Below, piece after piece: positions 61,364 to 64,000 of a stretch of 64,000 nt of DNA (position 1 is the first letter of the stretch; each line of letters opens with the position of its first letter). The notes beneath the pieces were generated by a model. The model saw nothing but the letters and a program-made list of their open reading frames with translations. It was not told the origin of the DNA and ran no database searches. The stretch is from CAVUWL01 sp963700105 (GTDB lineage Bacteria > Actinomycetota > Thermoleophilia > Solirubrobacterales > 70-9), in the NCBI GenBank assembly GCA_963700105.1, contig CAVOWL010000004.1, forward strand, positions 1,116,001 to 1,180,000. The letters run 5' to 3'. Both the position numbers and the translations under genes were made by a program.

Positions 61364-61492
61364 TTCATCGGGGCCGACAGTCCAACCTCGAGCGCGCTGA
61401 CCCGCGAGCTGCTCGGCCGGCAACCAATCCACCCCGGGCTCCTCGCCGACCTCGACGAAGAGCATTATTTGTCAGGAGACACACCTGGCTAG
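61364..61492 (+). pseudogene. Remnant C-terminus of an SDR/NAD-dependent epimerase
   Basis: This short frame reads FIGADSPTSSALTRELLGRQ, then PIHPGLLADLDEEHY and a TAG at 61490-61492. It is the typical C-terminal tail of extended SDR enzymes (S-x-x-T-R-E-L-L-G-W-x-P), with Arg in place of the usual Trp. Nothing upstream in any frame continues it, and a TGA stop lies at 61361-61363. It is a relic of a deleted gene. Confidence 0.6.
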
Positions 61493-61727
61493 GGCTTGAT
61501 CGAATCCACAAAAGTGTGTCCTAGTGGTGGCACGGACTCAAGGGGCCGGGCAAGTAATGCGGGAGCGGCTGCTTGGGAGTCAGGAGCCCATGAACCCTCG
61601 CGTCTCGCGCAGGGCGTTGGCGCGGCGCATTTCTGTCGGGGCTCCACCGCGAGCCGCAAGGGACCAAAGACCGGCGCCGCTAGGAGGCGCTCCACGGCGG
61701 ACTGATTTTGCGAGGGCACCGAAGTCC
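61493..61727. other. Intergenic DNA after the SDR remnant
   Basis: I see no gene, tRNA or repeat here. Confidence 0.35.
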
Positions 61728-62078
61728 CTATGAGTCGGCAGCGAGCGGTGCACCCCCGAATCCGAGCTCGTTGCCATCGGGGTCGCGGTAGAGCGCCTTG
61801 CGCACGCCGTTGGAGAGGGTCAGACGCTCATCGGGCTCAAGCCCGCGGACAGCTACCGCAGCTACCTGGGAATCGAGATCGCCGACAAAGATCGTAACCA
61901 CGGAGCTGCCGGCGCGCTCGGCGTGCTCGACTACGTATACCGATCGGTCCTCGGCAAGCGTCCAGACCGCCTCGGTGTCGTTGGGGAAGAACGTCGGCTC
62001 GCCGAGCAACTGCTCATACCACGGTCGGGCCGCTTGCAAATCTCGAACGCGCAACCCCGCGAAGAGATGCGGCAACAT
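61728..62078 (-). CDS. VOC-family protein
   Basis: This is a 116-residue protein with a VOC fold: LFAGLRVRDLQAARPWYEQLLGEPTFF, then TIFVGDLDSQVAAVAVRG and the closing RDPDGNELGFG, which carries the family's C-terminal metal-ligand Glu (NELGF). ATG 62078 is preferred to 62126. It could be a glyoxalase, dioxygenase-like or resistance protein; no partner gene is evident. Confidence 0.85.
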   Translation of the reverse strand: MLPHLFAGLRVRDLQAARPWYEQLLGEPTFFPNDTEAVWTLAEDRSVYVVEHAERAGSSVVTIFVGDLDSQVAAVAVRGLEPDERLTLSNGVRKALYRDPDGNELGFGGAPLAADS

Positions 62079-62615
62079 CGTCGCAATTCTAGGGTCACGT
62101 GAGGGTCGGCACAGTTTCGGGGCCACTCAAAATGCGATAGCGCAGCTGAACGACGTCGCTGCCGACCCGGGTCCAGCAACTGAACCACCCCTCCGGACGC
62201 CAGCGGTCATGGAGTGTTTGCCTGCCCCGACGAGGACCGATGCGAGAATAGGTGGCACTCGTCAAGGAGGCGGGCGCGGATAGCTTCGCCAGCGAGCCCG
62301 GCGCCCTCGACCGTGATGTCGCGGCTCGCCGACGCCTTCATTCGGTGGGCCGCAGCTGTCAGGACGACAACCGGAAGAGTCCTACGATCCCGAGCGACCC
62401 TTCTGGATCGAGGGGATCGCGTTGGATCTCACTACCTGCCGAAAGGTCTACCGATCCCGGCTCGGGATACCCGGTCCGAACAGGCCGACTGATAGAAGCG
62501 CAGCGCGGATCGGGCTGGGGCACGGCTGCCAGGTGCCGCCATTTGACGACTGCCGGCACCGGTATCTTCGGCTGTCTCCGCGGGGACTGCCGATGCTGCT
62601 GCCCGCATACCAGAG
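62079..62615. other. About 540-bp region, no recognised gene
   Basis: Plus-strand frames are open but carry no known domain; one contains SYDPERPFWIEGIALDLTTC, which I cannot assign. The region ends at the polysaccharide deacetylase start. I see no tRNA or strong terminator. Confidence 0.35.
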
Positions 62616-63455
62616 ATGAGTCTCAAGGCTTCGCTAACGCTGCTTGCCTCGCTGATCGTGGCGAGCTCCCTCGCGATCGCTGGGTGCGGCGGCAGCTCCA
62701 AAGTGCCATCTGTCAAGCCCGTCGTCAATTCGGTGGGCATGGCCCACCCGCCCGTCGGGTGTACCTATCACTTCGTCTTTGCCAATCACGGCCCCTCAAC
62801 CGGCAAGATGGTGGCGCTCAGCTTCGACGACGGCCCCAGTCCCTACACCCGCGATCTGTATGAGACGCTCTTGCGCTACCGCGTGCCCGGCACCTTCTTC
62901 ATGATCGGCGAACGGGTTGCAGAGCTGATGGAACTGCACGGTGCTGGGCTCTTGCGCGAAATGATCGACCACGGGATGGAGATTGGCAACCACTCTTACA
63001 ACCACCCACGCGACCTGCCCGAGGAGGGCGAAGGGTCCTCGCTGCAGCTCGAACTCGCCAACCGCGAAATCGAACGCGCCAGCGGCTTCACCCCCTGCCT
63101 GTTCCGTCCGCCCTACGGCAACATCAGCCCAGAACTGATCCAGCGCGCCAAGGTTCTCGGCCTGACTACCGTGAAGTGGGACGTCGACCCCGAAGACTGG
63201 CGCCACCCCGGGGTGAGCGTCATCCGCGAACGGGTGCTATCTGGCGTGCACCCGGGTTCAATCGTCGTGATGCACGACAATATTGAAACCGATGGCCAAA
63301 CCGTGGAAGCCCTGCCAGGCATCATCGAAGGCTTAAAGCGCCGCGGCTACCACCTCGTGACGATCACAGCTCTGCTCGGCGACAAGTTCCTGCTCCAGCG
63401 GCTCCACCACCATCACGGCCGGCTCAACGCGCCTGTGGGGCCAGGAGGCGAGTAG
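62616..63455 (+). CDS. Lipoprotein polysaccharide deacetylase (NodB domain)
   Basis: This is a 279-residue exported enzyme. The lipobox is LAIAGC with Cys24, so it is a lipoprotein after signal peptidase II cleavage. The NodB domain has SFDDGPSPYT (Asp71, Asp72), GNHSYNHPR (His126, His130, metal ligands) and FRPPYG. It hydrolyses N-acetyl groups of surface polysaccharides such as peptidoglycan or teichoic-type polymers. The C-terminal QRLHHHHGRLN is a His-rich tail. Confidence 0.93.
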   Translation: MSLKASLTLLASLIVASSLAIAGCGGSSKVPSVKPVVNSVGMAHPPVGCTYHFVFANHGPSTGKMVALSFDDGPSPYTRDLYETLLRYRVPGTFFMIGERVAELMELHGAGLLREMIDHGMEIGNHSYNHPRDLPEEGEGSSLQLELANREIERASGFTPCLFRPPYGNISPELIQRAKVLGLTTVKWDVDPEDWRHPGVSVIRERVLSGVHPGSIVVMHDNIETDGQTVEALPGIIEGLKRRGYHLVTITALLGDKFLLQRLHHHHGRLNAPVGPGGE

Positions 63456-63688
63456 CCAGCCCGTTGGGCAAAGCGTTGATCTCGCGCGACCGGACCCCGG
63501 CCTTAAGGTGCCCCCCAAGCTGACGAAAGTCGAGCCATGCAACTCGGTATCGGCTCGCGCGCTGCGCTGAGCGCGGAATCGAATCTGACGCCCGCGGGGA
63601 GTGCACACGATCGCTTTCTCGCATGGAATCCTCCTATGCTCGTTGAAGGAAGTTAGAGGGAATTCACCGGGCGATGGAGAGACCGCAG

Positions 63689-64000
63689 ATGGAACCGCAC
63701 ATCGATGTGATCACGCTCGCCGTAGCCGATCTCGAGCGCTCGCTTGAGTTCTATCGCGACGGCCTCGGCCTCGATTCTGCCGAGCTGGTTGGCGCCGAGT
63801 ACCCTGGCGACGATGTCACTCCGGCGGGAGCGGCGGCGATGTTCAAGTTGCACCGTGGGTTGCTCTTATTGCTATACCCCCGGACCGAGCTGGCAAAGGA
63901 CGCCAGTGTTCGGCTCCACTCCCCACAGAGTGGCGAGTTCAGTATCGGCCACGCGGTCGCAAACAGAGAGGAAGTCGACGTCGTGCTGGCCTGCGCCGAG
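63689..64000 (+). CDS. VOC-family protein, truncated by the window end
   Basis: At least 104 residues of a VOC protein are present: HIDVITLAVADLERSLEFYRDGLGLDSAEL is the N-terminal half of the fold, followed by AAMFKLHRGLLLLLYPRTELA and ending in HAVANREEVDVVLACAE with no stop before base 64000. ATG 63689 is preceded by GGAGAG; ATG 63674 is an upstream alternative. It may be a complete single- or double-module gene beyond the window. Confidence 0.85.
   Translation, partial: MEPHIDVITLAVADLERSLEFYRDGLGLDSAELVGAEYPGDDVTPAGAAAMFKLHRGLLLLLYPRTELAKDASVRLHSPQSGEFSIGHAVANREEVDVVLACAE

Noticed and set aside
62127..62863. Plus-strand frame of 203 residues overlapping the deacetylase start
   Set aside because: It continues antagonistically across the signal peptide of the deacetylase in another frame and has no family match.
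1..64000. Mobile elements and CRISPR arrays
   Set aside because: No transposase, integrase, terminal repeats with target duplication, or regularly spaced repeats were seen by eye.

Overview
The window looks like chromosomal DNA of a high-GC actinobacterium, most likely class Thermoleophilia (Solirubrobacterales or a relative). This rests on high GC at third codon positions, frequent GTG and TTG starts, and several protein types typical of that group: large secreted TolB-like and DUF11-like proteins, Vgb-type and YVTN beta-propellers, a KorAB 2-oxoacid:ferredoxin oxidoreductase with the gamma domain fused to alpha, and many TetR, LLM, P450, SDR and VOC genes. I saw no rRNA, CRISPR array, transposase, prophage or plasmid gene. 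One tRNA, tRNA-Val(CAC), is present.

Layout. 0.16-7.2 kb: envelope and housekeeping genes (NlpC/P60 hydrolase, GAP-family membrane protein, SHOCT protein, TrmH-family methyltransferase, class A PBP, 5'-3' exonuclease). 7.2-16.1 kb: central and accessory metabolism (aldose epimerase, alpha/beta hydrolases, TetR, korB-korA, flavin monooxygenase, VOC protein). 16.3-24.3 kb: zinc-less DksA-like protein, secreted beta-helix protein, tRNA-Val, ArsR-SRPBCC pair, Vgb propeller, and a frameshifted membrane/USP-like gene. 24.3-27.5 kb: ECF41-type sigma factor divergent from its AhpD-like partner, PadR regulator and a secreted paralogue. 27.5-33 kb: a two-gene operon of very large secreted proteins. 33.4-42.4 kb: FlK-like thioesterase, DsbA/HCCA isomerase, TetR genes, a CMD-SDR-TetR operon, carbonic anhydrase, a persulfide-dioxygenase-like MBL/rhodanese protein facing a broken thioredoxin-like gene, SDR and ureohydrolase. 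42.6-44.2 kb: a CsoR repressor divergent from a DUF318 permease-YHS fusion, with a perfect CsoR-type operator between them. 44.2-57.1 kb: methyltransferase, zinc-ribbon/SurA-like protein without a visible start, sulfatase, seven-bladed YVTN propeller, SIMPL protein, P450, YceI-MarR pair, LLM oxidoreductase, UBP zinc finger and a cNMP-binding/TrxR-like oxidoreductase. 57.2-64 kb: small membrane proteins, GNAT, SnoaL-like protein, Dtd, VOC proteins and a lipoprotein polysaccharide deacetylase; the last gene runs off the window.

Themes. Most genes are single or in two- to three-gene units, and many regulators sit beside their likely targets with a visible palindrome (9.15, 20.56, 37.59, 43.91 and 52.84 kb). 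Several genes are broken (frameshifts near 23.2 kb and 40.1-40.25 kb; remnants at 45.1-45.5 and 61.4 kb). These may be real decay or assembly indels, and raw reads would decide. The strongest leads are the CsoR-controlled permease-YHS fusion, the cNMP-binding reductase that lacks a redox CxxC beside a UBP finger, the giant secreted operon with basic tails, and the candidate ECF41 promoter.
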